Of a stretch of 64,000 nucleotides of DNA, positions 23,750 to 32,354 are shown piece by piece (positions within the stretch are counted from its first letter, which is position 1; each line of letters begins with the position of its first letter). This stretch comes from Microvirga pudoricolor (GTDB taxonomy: Bacteria; Pseudomonadota; Alphaproteobacteria; Rhizobiales; Beijerinckiaceae), in assembly GCF_016892705.1 (NCBI RefSeq), contig NZ_JAFEMB010000003.1, positions 62,001-126,000 on the forward strand. Reading direction: 5' to 3'. The position numbers were made by a program, and so were the translations under genes. The notes beneath the pieces are model-generated. The model did not search any database, was not told the origin of the DNA, and was given only the letters and a program-made list of their open reading frames with translations.

Positions 23750-24865
23750 ATGAAATCACTCGGAATCGGTCTCATCGGCACGGGCTACATGGGCAAGTGC
23801 CATGCGCTGGCCTGGAACGCGGTCGCGCCCGTCTTCGGTGACGTGCCGCGCCCGCGCCTAGCGGTTCTGGCGGAAAGTTCACAAGGTCTGGCGGAAACGA
23901 AGGCGCGGGAACTTGGGTTCGAGCGCGCGACGGGCGACTGGCGTTCGCTGGTCAGCGATCCAGCCGTCGACGTGGTATCGATCACGACGCCGAACGCCTT
24001 CCACCCCGACATGGCGATTGCGGCGCTGGAGGCGGGCAAGCATGTCTGGTGCGAGAAGCCCATGGCGACGGGGCTCGCCGACGCGGAGCGCATGCTCGCC
24101 GCCGCCCGCGCGTCGGGCAAGGTCGCGGCGCTCGGCTACAACTACATCCAGAACCCGGTCATCCGCCTCATCCGGAAACTGCTGGATGAGGATCGCATCG
24201 GCCCGGTGAACCACGTTCGCATCGAGATGGACGAGGACTTCATGGCCGATCCGGAGGCCCTCTTCTACTGGAAGAGCGAGGCGACCTCGGGCCATGGGGC
24301 TCTCGACGATTTCGGCGTGCACGCGCTCAGCCTCGTCTGGACCCTGTTCGGCGGCGTGCGCCGGGTCTGCGGCCACATGGCGAGGCCCTATCCGGACAGG
24401 CCTCTGCCGGATGGCGGGCGGCGTGCGGTGGAGACCTATGACATCGCCACCACGCTGATCGAACTGGAGAACGGCGCGTCCGGAATGATTGCCCTCAACC
24501 GCTCCGCCTGGGGCCGCAAGGGGCGCATCGCCGTCCAGCTCTTCGGGCCCAAAGGCACCATCGCGTACGACCAGGAGCGCATGAACGAGGTGCAGCTCTA
24601 TACGACGGACGGCGACCGGGAGACTCAGGGCTTCCGCACCATCCTGGCGGGCCCGCAGCACCCGCCCTACGACCGGTTCATCCCGGCGCCGGGCCATGGC
24701 TTAGGCTTCAACGAGCTGAAGATCGTCGAATGCCGCCAGCTCATCGCCCGCATCGACGGCGATCCCGCCGTGCTGATCGATTTCGAGGACGGCATCCGCA
24801 TCGAGCGCACCGTGGACGCGGTGGCCCGCAGCGCGCATGCGGGAGCGTGGGTGGATGTCGGTTGA
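23750..24865 (+). CDS. Gfo/Idh/MocA family oxidoreductase
   Basis: A 371-residue NAD(P)-dependent dehydrogenase. GLIGTGYMGKCHALAW (residues 5-20) is the dinucleotide motif, WCEKPMATGLADAERML (about 101-117) carries the catalytic Lys, and SGHGALDDFGVHALSLVWTLFGG (about 182-204) holds the Asp/His pair. It lies after the inositol ABC genes on the same strand, separated by the nested repeat. Such paralogues of IolG often act on scyllo-inositol or other isomers, or on other sugars; here that is inferred from position only. I saw no GGAA-N6-TTCC in its own upstream region. Confidence 0.88.
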   Translation: MKSLGIGLIGTGYMGKCHALAWNAVAPVFGDVPRPRLAVLAESSQGLAETKARELGFERATGDWRSLVSDPAVDVVSITTPNAFHPDMAIAALEAGKHVWCEKPMATGLADAERMLAAARASGKVAALGYNYIQNPVIRLIRKLLDEDRIGPVNHVRIEMDEDFMADPEALFYWKSEATSGHGALDDFGVHALSLVWTLFGGVRRVCGHMARPYPDRPLPDGGRRAVETYDIATTLIELENGASGMIALNRSAWGRKGRIAVQLFGPKGTIAYDQERMNEVQLYTTDGDRETQGFRTILAGPQHPPYDRFIPAPGHGLGFNELKIVECRQLIARIDGDPAVLIDFEDGIRIERTVDAVARSAHAGAWVDVG

Positions 24866-24904
24866 GCGTTGGCGATCCGCGACGCATGAGCGTGGAGAAG
24901 CGGA

Positions 24905-26704
24905 TCAGGCCGCGTGCTCCTTCACGACGTCCAGGAAAGCGTCCGCGTAGCGGTCGAGCTTGGCCTGGCCGACCCCGTGCACCTCGCCGAAGGCCCGGGT
25001 CGAGGTCGGGCGCTTGGCCGCCATGTCGATGAGGCTGCGGTCCGAGAAGATCACGTAGGCCGGAACGCCCTCCTCCTTGGCGAAACGGGTGCGCAGGGCC
25101 TTGAGGGCGAGGAGCAGCGGATCGTCGCTCGGCACGGCCGCCTCCGCCACCATGCCGCGACGGCGGCGGCGCTCGCGGGGCTTCATGAGCACGTCGGAGC
25201 GCAGCTCGATCCCCTCCTGGCCCTTCAGCACCGCCACGCCCCTGTCCGTGAGGGTCCAGCGGCCATACTCGGAGAGTTCGAGAGCCACGAGCCCGGCGGC
25301 GTAGATCTGGCGAAGCAGGGAGCGCCACTCGGCCTTGGACCGGTCCTGGCCGACCCCGAAGGTCTTCAGCTTGTCGTGGCCGAAGCGGCGCATCGAATCG
25401 GTGCTCTCGCCCACGAGGAGCGAGATGAGGTGCTCGGTGCCGAAGCGCTCGCCCGTGCGCACGATGGCCGAGAGAAGCTTCTGGGCCTCGACGGTGCCGT
25501 CGAAGGACATGACGCCGTCGATGCACAGGTCGCAGTTGCCGCACGGCTCCGTGGTCTCGCCGAAATAGGCCAGCAGGGTCTGGCGGCGGCATCTCGGGGC
25601 TTCGCACAGGGCCACCAGCGCGTTGAGCCGCTGGCGCTCGATGCGCTTCTGGTCGTCGGACGCGTCGCTGTCCTCGATCTGGAGGCGGCGCAGGCGCATG
25701 TCGTCGAGGCCGTAGAGCGTGAGCGTGTCGGCGGGCGCGCCGTCGCGGCCCGCGCGGCCGATCTCCTGGTAGTAGGCCTCGATGGATTTCGGCAGGGCCG
25801 CGTGCGCCACGAAGCGCACGTCCGGCTTGTCGATGCCCATGCCGAAGGCCACCGTCGCCACCATCACGACCCCGTCCTCCTGCAGGAAGGTGTCCTGGTT
25901 CTTGGCCCGCACGTCCTGGGTCATGCCCGCATGGTAGGCCAGCGCGTTGTAGCCGGCCTGCGACAGGTTCTCGGCGAGCTTTTCGGTCTGGTTGCGGGAC
26001 GAGCAATAGACCACGCCGCTCTCGAAGCGGTGCTTGTCGAGGAAATCGAGGAGCTGGCGCTTGGTATTCTCCTTGGCCTGCATGGCCAGGCGCAGGTTGG
26101 GACGGTCGAAGCCGTGGATGAAGGTGCGCGGCTCGGTCTCGAACAGCCGCATGGCGATGTCGCCCCGCGTCGCCACGTCGGCGGTGGCCGTGAGCGCGAT
26201 GGTCTGCACGCCGCCGAGCCGCTGGCGCACCTCGCCCAGAAGCGCATATTCGGGACGGAAATCGTGGCCCCATTGCGAGACGCAATGGGCCTCGTCGATG
26301 GCCAGCAGGCTGACGCCGGAGCGGGCGAGCCATTCGGTGGTGTTGGTGTTCGCCAGGCGCTCGGGCGAGGCGTAAAGCAGCCGCATGGAACCGTCGCGCA
26401 CCGCATCGGCCACGCGGCGATTCTCGGCTTGGTCGTTGGCGGAGTTCAGGCTCCCGGCCTCGATGCCGAAATGGCGCAGGGCCGAGACCTGGTCGCGCAT
26501 GAGGGCGATCAGCGGCGACACCACCAGCGTCAGGCCCTCCCGGGCGAGCGTGGGCAGCTGGAAGCAGAGGGATTTGCCCGCGCCCGTGGGCATCACGGCC
26601 AGCACATCCTCACCGGCCAGCACGGCGCGAATGATCTCTTCCTGCCCTTCGCGGAAGGTGGAGAAACCGAAAACGTCGTGGAGAATCTGCTGCGGGTCGA
26701 TCAC
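24905..26704 (-). CDS. recQ: ATP-dependent DNA helicase RecQ
   Basis: A 599-residue 3'-5' helicase of the RecF pathway. Walker A PTGAGKSLCFQLP (about residues 40-52), DEAHCVSQWGHDFRPEY (motif II plus aromatic loop, about 137-153), QEIGRAGRDGAPA (motif VI, about 318-330), four zinc cysteines in CEAPRCRRQTLLAYFGETTEPCGNCDLC (about 370-397), RQC wing, and a C-terminal HRDC domain (about 520-595). The start codon is GTG at 26704, overlapping the stop of the upstream flavoprotein gene by four bases (GTGA), so translation is coupled. Confidence 0.97.
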   Translation of the reverse strand: MIDPQQILHDVFGFSTFREGQEEIIRAVLAGEDVLAVMPTGAGKSLCFQLPTLAREGLTLVVSPLIALMRDQVSALRHFGIEAGSLNSANDQAENRRVADAVRDGSMRLLYASPERLANTNTTEWLARSGVSLLAIDEAHCVSQWGHDFRPEYALLGEVRQRLGGVQTIALTATADVATRGDIAMRLFETEPRTFIHGFDRPNLRLAMQAKENTKRQLLDFLDKHRFESGVVYCSSRNQTEKLAENLSQAGYNALAYHAGMTQDVRAKNQDTFLQEDGVVMVATVAFGMGIDKPDVRFVAHAALPKSIEAYYQEIGRAGRDGAPADTLTLYGLDDMRLRRLQIEDSDASDDQKRIERQRLNALVALCEAPRCRRQTLLAYFGETTEPCGNCDLCIDGVMSFDGTVEAQKLLSAIVRTGERFGTEHLISLLVGESTDSMRRFGHDKLKTFGVGQDRSKAEWRSLLRQIYAAGLVALELSEYGRWTLTDRGVAVLKGQEGIELRSDVLMKPRERRRRRGMVAEAAVPSDDPLLLALKALRTRFAKEEGVPAYVIFSDRSLIDMAAKRPTSTRAFGEVHGVGQAKLDRYADAFLDVVKEHAA

Positions 26705-27969
26705 GGGAGGGGTGTGGCGGAGCGGCTCGAATCCGTCAATGCGGCAATCGGAATCCCAAGATAGACGAGAACGCCCCTTGCGGCCGCGAGGCCCGTCGCG
26801 AAGGTCGCCTGGAGCAGGTAGCCGCCCGTGGGGGCCTCCCAGTCCAGCATTTCGCCCGCCGCGAACACGCCGGGCATCCGCCGCAGCATCAGGTGCCCGT
26901 CCAGCTCCGAGAAGGGAATGCCGCCCGCTGACGAGATGGCCCGGTCGAGGGGCTTGACCCCTTTCACCGTCACCGGAACGGCTTTGACGAGCCGGGCCAG
27001 GGCCTCGGGTTCGGCGGGCAAGGGGCCGGGCTCGCGCAGGAGGGCGATGCTCACCGGCGAGAGGCCCGCCGCCTTGCGCAGGAAGGTGGCGGCCGACTGG
27101 CCTTTGCGCGGGGTCTTGAGCCGGGTTTCCAAGGCCTCCAGGGTCAGGTCGGGCCTGAGATCCACCTGCATGACGGCCTGCCCATCCCGCAGCACCGCCT
27201 CGCGCAGCTCCGCCGACAGGGCATAGACGGCCCCGCCCTCCAGGCCGTCCGCCGTCAGGATGGCCTCGCCGCGCACGGTCCGGCCCGCGAAGCTCAGGGC
27301 GATCCGTTTCAGAGGCTCACCCTCGAAGCGGGCCCGGATCACGTCGGACCACGCCACCGTGACGCCCATATTGGCAGGCTTGAGCGGCGCGACGGCGATG
27401 TCGCGTCCGGCCAGGATGCGGGTCCAGGCGCCGTCCGAGCCGAGCCGGGGCCAGCTCGCACCGCCCAGAGCCAGGATCGTGGCGTCGGGCCGGGCTGTGG
27501 TCGTTTCACCCGAGGGTGTCGAGAACGCGAGGGCTCCATCCGGATCCCAGCCCTCCCAGCGATAGCGCAGGGCGAAACGGACCCCAAGCCCGTCGAGGCG
27601 CGCGAGCCAGGCCCGCAGGAGCGGCGAGGCCTTGAAGGCCTTAGGAAACACCCTCCCGCTCGACCCCACGAAAGTCTCTTGCCCTAAGCCCTCGCACCAG
27701 GCGCGCAGATCGCCGGGCGTGAAGGTCTCCACCATGGGACGGAGCGGGGCCTGCCCCTCCCGGTAACGGGCCAGGAAACGGCTCAGATCCTCGGAATGGG
27801 TCAGGTTGAGGCCGCCCCGTCCCGCCATCAGGAACTTGCGGCCGAGCGACGGCATCGCGTCATAGACCGTCACGGCGACGCCGGCGGACGCCAGCGCCTC
27901 GGCCGCCATGAGCCCGGCGGGGCCGCCGCCGACGATCGCGGCTGTGCGGGAGGGAGAGGAGGCGGACAT
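26701..27969 (-). CDS. HI0933-like NAD(P)/FAD-dependent flavoprotein
   Basis: A 422-residue flavoprotein of the HI0933/YhiN group (PP_4765-like subfamily). FAD-binding IVGGGPAGLMAAEALASAGVAVTVYDA lies at residues about 11-37, the family block GRKFLMAGRGGLNLTHSE at about 43-60, and the C-terminal FAEGEMLDWEAPTGGYLLQ-like FAD segment (FAAGEMLDW) near 385-393. The ATG at 27969 is taken because it lies just before the dinucleotide fold; in-frame sequence further up looks non-coding. The physiological reaction of the family is not firmly known. It is coupled to recQ downstream. Confidence 0.9.
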   Translation of the reverse strand: MSASSPSRTAAIVGGGPAGLMAAEALASAGVAVTVYDAMPSLGRKFLMAGRGGLNLTHSEDLSRFLARYREGQAPLRPMVETFTPGDLRAWCEGLGQETFVGSSGRVFPKAFKASPLLRAWLARLDGLGVRFALRYRWEGWDPDGALAFSTPSGETTTARPDATILALGGASWPRLGSDGAWTRILAGRDIAVAPLKPANMGVTVAWSDVIRARFEGEPLKRIALSFAGRTVRGEAILTADGLEGGAVYALSAELREAVLRDGQAVMQVDLRPDLTLEALETRLKTPRKGQSAATFLRKAAGLSPVSIALLREPGPLPAEPEALARLVKAVPVTVKGVKPLDRAISSAGGIPFSELDGHLMLRRMPGVFAAGEMLDWEAPTGGYLLQATFATGLAAARGVLVYLGIPIAALTDSSRSATPLP

Positions 27970-28143
27970 GCGATCAGCTGACGCGGCGATGAGGGCGGGA
28001 GGGTTCTGGACCGGGCCCCGGCAACATGCCATGCAGCGGCCGTCGGCCGGGGCGGTTCCGGGTCACCCGGACATGACCGCCCGGCGCGAGATTTTCAAGT
28101 GGAACAGCGATCGATCGCTGTTCGTCCATCGAGGGATTGCCGC

Positions 28144-28602
28144 GTGAAAGCCATTGCGTTTGGAGCCCTGGCCGTTCTGGCCCTGGCAGGTTGCGCGTCC
28201 GACCTGTCGCCACGCGATACCGTGACGGCGGTCTCGACCACGGATGCCGGGTCGGCCGCCACCATGATCTCGGCCTACCGGGTCGCCCATGGGTTGAGCC
28301 CCGTCACGGTCGATTCCCGCCTCAACCGGGCGGCCGAGCATCAGGCCCGCGCGGTCGCCGGGGCGGGCAAGCTCAGCCACGGCAATTTCGGGAGCCGCAT
28401 GGATGAATATGGCATCGCGGGCTATTCGGCCGAGAACCTGAGCGCGGGCTCGCCCACGGTGGACGGCGCCATCGCCCGTTGGAAGGCCTCGCCCGGCCAC
28501 AACAGCAACCTCTTGATGCCCCAGGCCCGCAAGATCGGCCTGGCCCGCGCCGACGCCAAGGGCGGCTACGGCCGCTACTGGGCTCTCGTGCTGGGACAGT
28601 AA
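28144..28602 (+). CDS. CAP/SCP domain lipoprotein
   Basis: A 152-residue exported protein. Starting at GTG 28144, residues 1-20 are a lipoprotein signal with lipobox LALAGC (Cys18). The rest is a compact CAP (SCP/PR-1) domain: LSHGNFGSRM (first His), YSAENLSAGSPTVDGAIARWKASPGHNSNLLMPQARKIGLA-type text containing the conserved Glu and second His (shown as short pieces here), then YGRYWALVLGQ. An in-frame ATG at 28099 exists but would place 15 residues ahead of the signal, so GTG is preferred. CAP proteins in bacteria bind or cut envelope polymers; the exact role is unknown. Confidence 0.85.
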   Translation: MKAIAFGALAVLALAGCASDLSPRDTVTAVSTTDAGSAATMISAYRVAHGLSPVTVDSRLNRAAEHQARAVAGAGKLSHGNFGSRMDEYGIAGYSAENLSAGSPTVDGAIARWKASPGHNSNLLMPQARKIGLARADAKGGYGRYWALVLGQ

Positions 28603-28665
28603 GAAGCTTGGCACCAAAGATGGGCGTCCGGCGTTAGAGGTTGCATCTCTTCCTCAACGGGCCGC

Positions 28666-30444
28666 ATGACCCTCCCCCAAATCCTCGCCTTTTCCGTCGT
28701 CGCCGGGATGATGGCGCTCTTCATCTGGGGCCGCTTCCGCTATGACGTGGTGGCCGCCCTGGCCCTCCTGGTCTCCGTCGGCGTGGGCATCGTGCCGCCC
28801 GACAAAGCCTTCTCGGGCTTCAGCGATGACATCGTGGTGATCGTGGCGAGCGCGCTCCTGGTCAGCGCCGCGGTGGCCAAGTCCGGCGTGCTGGAGGCCG
28901 GCCTCAACCGCCTCGGGCCCTACCTGCGCACCACCCAGATGCAGATCGTTGTGCTTGTCGGCACCGTGACGATCCTGTCGGCCTTCGTGAAGAACATCGG
29001 GGCGCTCGCCATGATGATTCCGGTGGCGTTCCAGATCGCCCGGCGCACCAACACGTCCCCGTCCCAGTTCCTGATGCCCATGGCCTTCGGGTCCCTGCTC
29101 GGCGGCATCGTCACGCTGGTGGGCACCTCGCCCAACATCATCGTGGCCCGCATGCGCGCCGAGCTCCTGGGCGAGCCCTTCACGATGTTCGACTTCACGC
29201 CCGTGGGGCTCGGCATCGCGGTCGCGGGCGTCGCCTTCCTGGCCTTCGGCTATCGCCTCCTGCCGAAGGACCGCAAGGGCGCGGCGTCCCTTCATGCGGC
29301 GCTGGAGATCAAGGACTACGTCACCGAGGCCCGCGTCACGGATGAATCCGAGGTCGCGGGCGCGACCGTGGCCGACCTCCTCAAGCTCGCCAACAACGAG
29401 ATCAAGGTCACGGCCATCATCCGGCAGGAGAAGCGCAGCGCCCAGCCGCTGCCGGACGCGGCCCTGCAGGCGAACGACCTTCTCATGCTGGAGGGCGAAC
29501 CCGAGGCCCTCGAGCGCGCGGTGGCCAGCGGCGGCCTCAGGCTCAGCCGCGAGCACCGGATCCCCGCGACCGACGAAGCCACGGACGAGATCGGCGTCAT
29601 CGAGGCGGTCGTGGGGCCGAACTCGGTTCTCACGGGCAGCTCGGCCGAGCGGCTCGGCCTGTTCGAGCGCTTCCAGGTGAACCTTATCGCGGTGAGCCGC
29701 CGGGGACAGCGCTTCAAGGAGCGGCTGCGCACCATCGCGCTCAAACCCGGCGACGTGATCGTGCTCCAGGGCAATCTCAAGAAGCTGCCCGACACGCTCA
29801 AGGAGCTTGGCTGCCTTCCCCTGGCCGAGCGCGACATTCGTCTCGGGAGCGCCCGGCGCAGCCTCATCCCCATCGCGGTCCTGGCGGCCGCCATGGGGCT
29901 CGTGGCCTTCGACGTGGTGCCGGTCGCCATCGCGTTCTTCGGGGCGGGCGTGCTGCTCGTGCTGTTCGGGGCCCTGACCCTGCGGGAGGCCTACGAGACC
30001 ATCGAATGGCCGATCCTCGTGATGCTCGGCGCGCTGATTCCCGTCAGCGAGGCGGTGCGCACCACGGGCGGCACCGATCTCATCGCGGGCTGGCTGTCGG
30101 CGGCGGCCGGGGCCCTGCCGCCCACGGGCGCCCTCGTGCTGATCATGGTCACGGCCATGGCGGTCACGCCGTTCCTGAACAACGCCGCGACGGTGCTGGT
30201 GATGGCGCCCATCGCGGCGAGCTTCGCCACGCAGCTCGGCTTCCGGCCGGACGCGTTCCTCATGGCGGTGGCCATCGGAGCGGCCTGCGACTTCCTCACG
30301 CCCATCGGGCACCAGTGCAACACCTTGGTCATGGGTCCGGGCGGCTACCGTTTCGGGGATTACTGGCGGCTGGGCCTGCCGCTGTCGATCATCGTGATCG
30401 TGGTGGGCATCCCGCTCATCATGCTGGTCTGGCCGCTGCGGTAA
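28666..30444 (+). CDS. SLC13/DASS-type anion permease with two TrkA-C domains
   Basis: A 592-residue inner-membrane transporter. Membrane segments occupy residues about 1-205 and 400-592, separated by a soluble part with two RCK_C/TrkA-C domains (about 215-290, VAGATVADLLKLANNEIKVTAIIRQ, and 300-385, VLTGSSAERLGLFERFQVNLIAVSRRG). Family marks are GTSPNIIVARM (about 148-158) and the C-terminal IGAACDFLTPIGHQCNTLVMGPGGY (about 541-565). This architecture is usual for permeases annotated as sulfate or dicarboxylate carriers; the solute cannot be set from sequence. It is a single gene, 63 nt after the CAP protein. Confidence 0.92.
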   Translation: MTLPQILAFSVVAGMMALFIWGRFRYDVVAALALLVSVGVGIVPPDKAFSGFSDDIVVIVASALLVSAAVAKSGVLEAGLNRLGPYLRTTQMQIVVLVGTVTILSAFVKNIGALAMMIPVAFQIARRTNTSPSQFLMPMAFGSLLGGIVTLVGTSPNIIVARMRAELLGEPFTMFDFTPVGLGIAVAGVAFLAFGYRLLPKDRKGAASLHAALEIKDYVTEARVTDESEVAGATVADLLKLANNEIKVTAIIRQEKRSAQPLPDAALQANDLLMLEGEPEALERAVASGGLRLSREHRIPATDEATDEIGVIEAVVGPNSVLTGSSAERLGLFERFQVNLIAVSRRGQRFKERLRTIALKPGDVIVLQGNLKKLPDTLKELGCLPLAERDIRLGSARRSLIPIAVLAAAMGLVAFDVVPVAIAFFGAGVLLVLFGALTLREAYETIEWPILVMLGALIPVSEAVRTTGGTDLIAGWLSAAAGALPPTGALVLIMVTAMAVTPFLNNAATVLVMAPIAASFATQLGFRPDAFLMAVAIGAACDFLTPIGHQCNTLVMGPGGYRFGDYWRLGLPLSIIVIVVGIPLIMLVWPLR

Positions 30445-30496
30445 GGAACGGAGCCGGAGGCTGCCTGTTGACTCTCCAACCAGAGGAGTCCGCCCC

Positions 30497-30697
30497 ATGC
30501 AGCCAGGCCCAGGCCCCTACGACCCGCAGCCGAAACCGGCGAGCCCCAATCCGGACCCGGTTCTGCCGGGTCATACCCCGACGGAAGTGCCCCTCCGGCA
30601 GCCGTCCGAGATCCCGGCCACCGACCCGGACCGGGTCCCCGCCGGCCCGATGACGAATCCGGATCCGGGGCAGCCCAATCCCAGCCCCATCGCGTGA
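30497..30697 (+). CDS. Small proline-rich protein, unknown
   Basis: A 66-residue frame of low complexity: about one third proline, rich in Asp, Asn and Gly, with recurring (N/D)PDP units (NPDPV, DPDRV, NPDPG) and no hydrophobic segment. It has a ribosome site (AGAGGAG) nine bases before ATG and is closed by a strong terminator six bases after its stop, which supports a real short transcript. It is likely disordered and cytoplasmic. Function unknown. Confidence 0.6.
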   Translation: MQPGPGPYDPQPKPASPNPDPVLPGHTPTEVPLRQPSEIPATDPDRVPAGPMTNPDPGQPNPSPIA

Positions 30698-30702
30698 CGC
30701 GC

Positions 30703-30729
30703 AAAAGCCCGGCCTTCCGCCGGGCTTTT
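30703..30729 (+). terminator. Intrinsic terminator after the proline-rich gene
   Basis: A perfect 11-bp stem AAAAGCCCGGC / GCCGGGCTTTT with a 5-base loop. The T run is inside the right arm, and the mirrored A run makes it bidirectional, serving also the convergent gene at 30747-31007. Confidence 0.88.
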
Positions 30730-30746
30730 CGTTGAAAACTGTCGGA

Positions 30747-31007
30747 TCAGGACGGGGTGGCGGAGATCAGAACCGTAAGGCCCGTCACGGCAGAGGCCAG
30801 GGCCACGAGGAGCGCGAGCCGGTTGAGCCGGTCGGGCTCCTGCTGGGACAGGATCGGGCGTGGCCGGAGGGGAGAACCGGCCAGAGCGAAAAGCCTGCGG
30901 CCGGGGCGGCGGGACGATGCCGTGAATCGGAACCCGAGATCCAGGCCCCCATGGCGGGCCTCCCGATCGGCACGGGCCGAGGAGCGCATCGAAGCATCAT
31001 CGAACAT
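30747..31007 (-). CDS. Hypothetical protein with C-terminal membrane helix
   Basis: An 86-residue frame starting MFDDASMRSSARADREARHGG: a charged, probably cytoplasmic N-terminal region followed by one C-terminal hydrophobic stretch (LNRLALLVALASAVTGLTVLI, about 62-82). The frame is open to an ATG at 31112; the shorter form is chosen because its composition looks more protein-like and AGGT precedes it. A tail-anchored small protein is possible. No family recognised. It converges on the proline-rich gene at a shared terminator. Confidence 0.45.
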   Translation of the reverse strand: MFDDASMRSSARADREARHGGLDLGFRFTASSRRPGRRLFALAGSPLRPRPILSQQEPDRLNRLALLVALASAVTGLTVLISATPS

Positions 31008-31184
31008 GGGCGGGACCTGACCTCTCCACGCGGACCACGCGCCGTCTGCGCGCGCTCCGATCAGGTGAACCTCGGCCGGTGAAGGGACGGTAAATTCCGC
31101 CCATGAACTCAAGGTCTTCGTAAATCAAAGGTTTCCGTCCCGGTGCGCGGTCTTGGCGAGACGGGTCACGCCGGACCCGCCTCC

Positions 31185-31213
31185 TTGTTTGAAGCCATCT
31201 TACGACATGATAT
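31185..31213 (+). promoter_or_regulatory. Candidate sigma-70 promoter in the 393-bp gap before the DMT gene
   Basis: TTGTTT (31185-31190), 17 bp, then TGATAT (31208-31213), in a locally AT-richer stretch. It lies about 190 nt upstream of the DMT transporter start. The rest of the gap (31008-31400) shows no convincing gene or hairpin. Confidence 0.3.
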
Positions 31214-31400
31214 TTCGTTTGATAGGTGGAGGCCGAGGTTTTCCCGTGATTACGAATCCGACATGCGCCAGGGCGACGCGGCGCTCTGCGATGAGGATGG
31301 CAGCCGGTATGATCCGACCTGAAACAACGAATCCAGCGCAAGAATCGGATCGCGTACGGTGCCCGAACGCGAGACTGCACCTAGGAGCGCGGGGGACGGC

Positions 31401-32354
31401 ATGACGAAGCAAGCCATCAGGACCACCATGGCGGCGTCGGACTGGGCGCTCCTGGGGCTCTTATCCGTCGTTTGGGGCGGCTCCTTCCTGTTCGTCGGCG
31501 TCGCCGTCGGGGAGCTTCCGCCCTTGACCATCGTGGCGGCGCGGGTCGCCCTGGCGGCCGTCGCGCTCCTGATCGTGCTGCGCGTGATGGGGTCGAGCCT
31601 TCCGCGCGGGCCTCGCATCTGGGGCGCGTTCCTGATCATGGGCTTGTTGAACAACATGATCCCGTTCACGCTCATCGTGTGGGCGCAGGGCCATATCCCG
31701 AGCGGTCTGGCCTCGATCCTGAATGCCACCACGCCCCTGTTCACCGTGATCGTGGCTCATTGTCTCACCCCGGACGAACCCATGACGGCCCGGCGGCTGG
31801 CGGGCGTCCTCGTCGGGTTCTCGGGCGTCGTGGTGATGCTGGGCGGCGCGGCTCTGAAGGCGTTCGATACCGGCATCCTGGCGCAGTGCGCCGTCATGGG
31901 GGCGGCCCTGTCCTATGCGTTCGCGAGCGTGTTCGGGCGGCGCTTCAAGGCCTGGGGCGTGGCGCCGGTCACCATTGCGGCGGGGCAGGTGACGATGTCG
32001 AGCCTCGTGCTGGTGCCGGCCTCCCTCTCTCTCGACCGGCCCTGGTCCCTGCCGGCGCCTGGCCTGTCCGTAATCGTGTCGATCGTCGCTCTCGCGCTGG
32101 TCTCGACCGCCTTCGCCTACATCCTGTTCTTCCGCCTCCTGGCCCGCACCGGAGCCACCAATACCGGTCTCGTCACCTTCCTGATCCCGGTCAGCGCCAT
32201 CCTGTTCGGCACGCTCCTTCTGGGCGAGGCCCTGGAGCCGCGCCAGATCGCCGGAATGGCGCTGATCGCGGCGGGGCTCGTCGTGCTGGACGGGCGCGTC
32301 TTCGGCGGGTGGAAGCCTAGCGGGAGGGCCGCGGCTCGGCCCGGAAGCCGTTGA
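31401..32354 (+). CDS. DMT superfamily (EamA/RhaT) transporter
   Basis: A 317-residue membrane protein with ten predicted helices in two EamA repeats (about residues 10-140 and 155-290). Typical text: LLSVVWGGSFLFVGVAVGELPPLTIVAARV in repeat 1 and LVTFLIPVSAILFGTLLLGEALEPRQIAGMALIAAGL near the end of repeat 2. Such proteins export amino acids or other metabolites. The ATG at 31401 follows GGGGGAC. The 3' end overlaps the convergent secreted-protein gene by 38 nt. The substrate is unknown. Confidence 0.9.
   Translation: MTKQAIRTTMAASDWALLGLLSVVWGGSFLFVGVAVGELPPLTIVAARVALAAVALLIVLRVMGSSLPRGPRIWGAFLIMGLLNNMIPFTLIVWAQGHIPSGLASILNATTPLFTVIVAHCLTPDEPMTARRLAGVLVGFSGVVVMLGGAALKAFDTGILAQCAVMGAALSYAFASVFGRRFKAWGVAPVTIAAGQVTMSSLVLVPASLSLDRPWSLPAPGLSVIVSIVALALVSTAFAYILFFRLLARTGATNTGLVTFLIPVSAILFGTLLLGEALEPRQIAGMALIAAGLVVLDGRVFGGWKPSGRAAARPGSR

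Noticed and set aside
24914-26764. Plus-strand open frame of 616 codons
   Set aside because: Exactly antisense to recQ, with repetitive Ala/Gly/His/Val composition. RecQ has all its helicase motifs, so this frame is a by-product.
28654-30498. Minus-strand open frame of 614 codons
   Set aside because: Antisense to the SLC13-type permease; extremely rich in His, Asp, Arg and Gly, no domain recognised.
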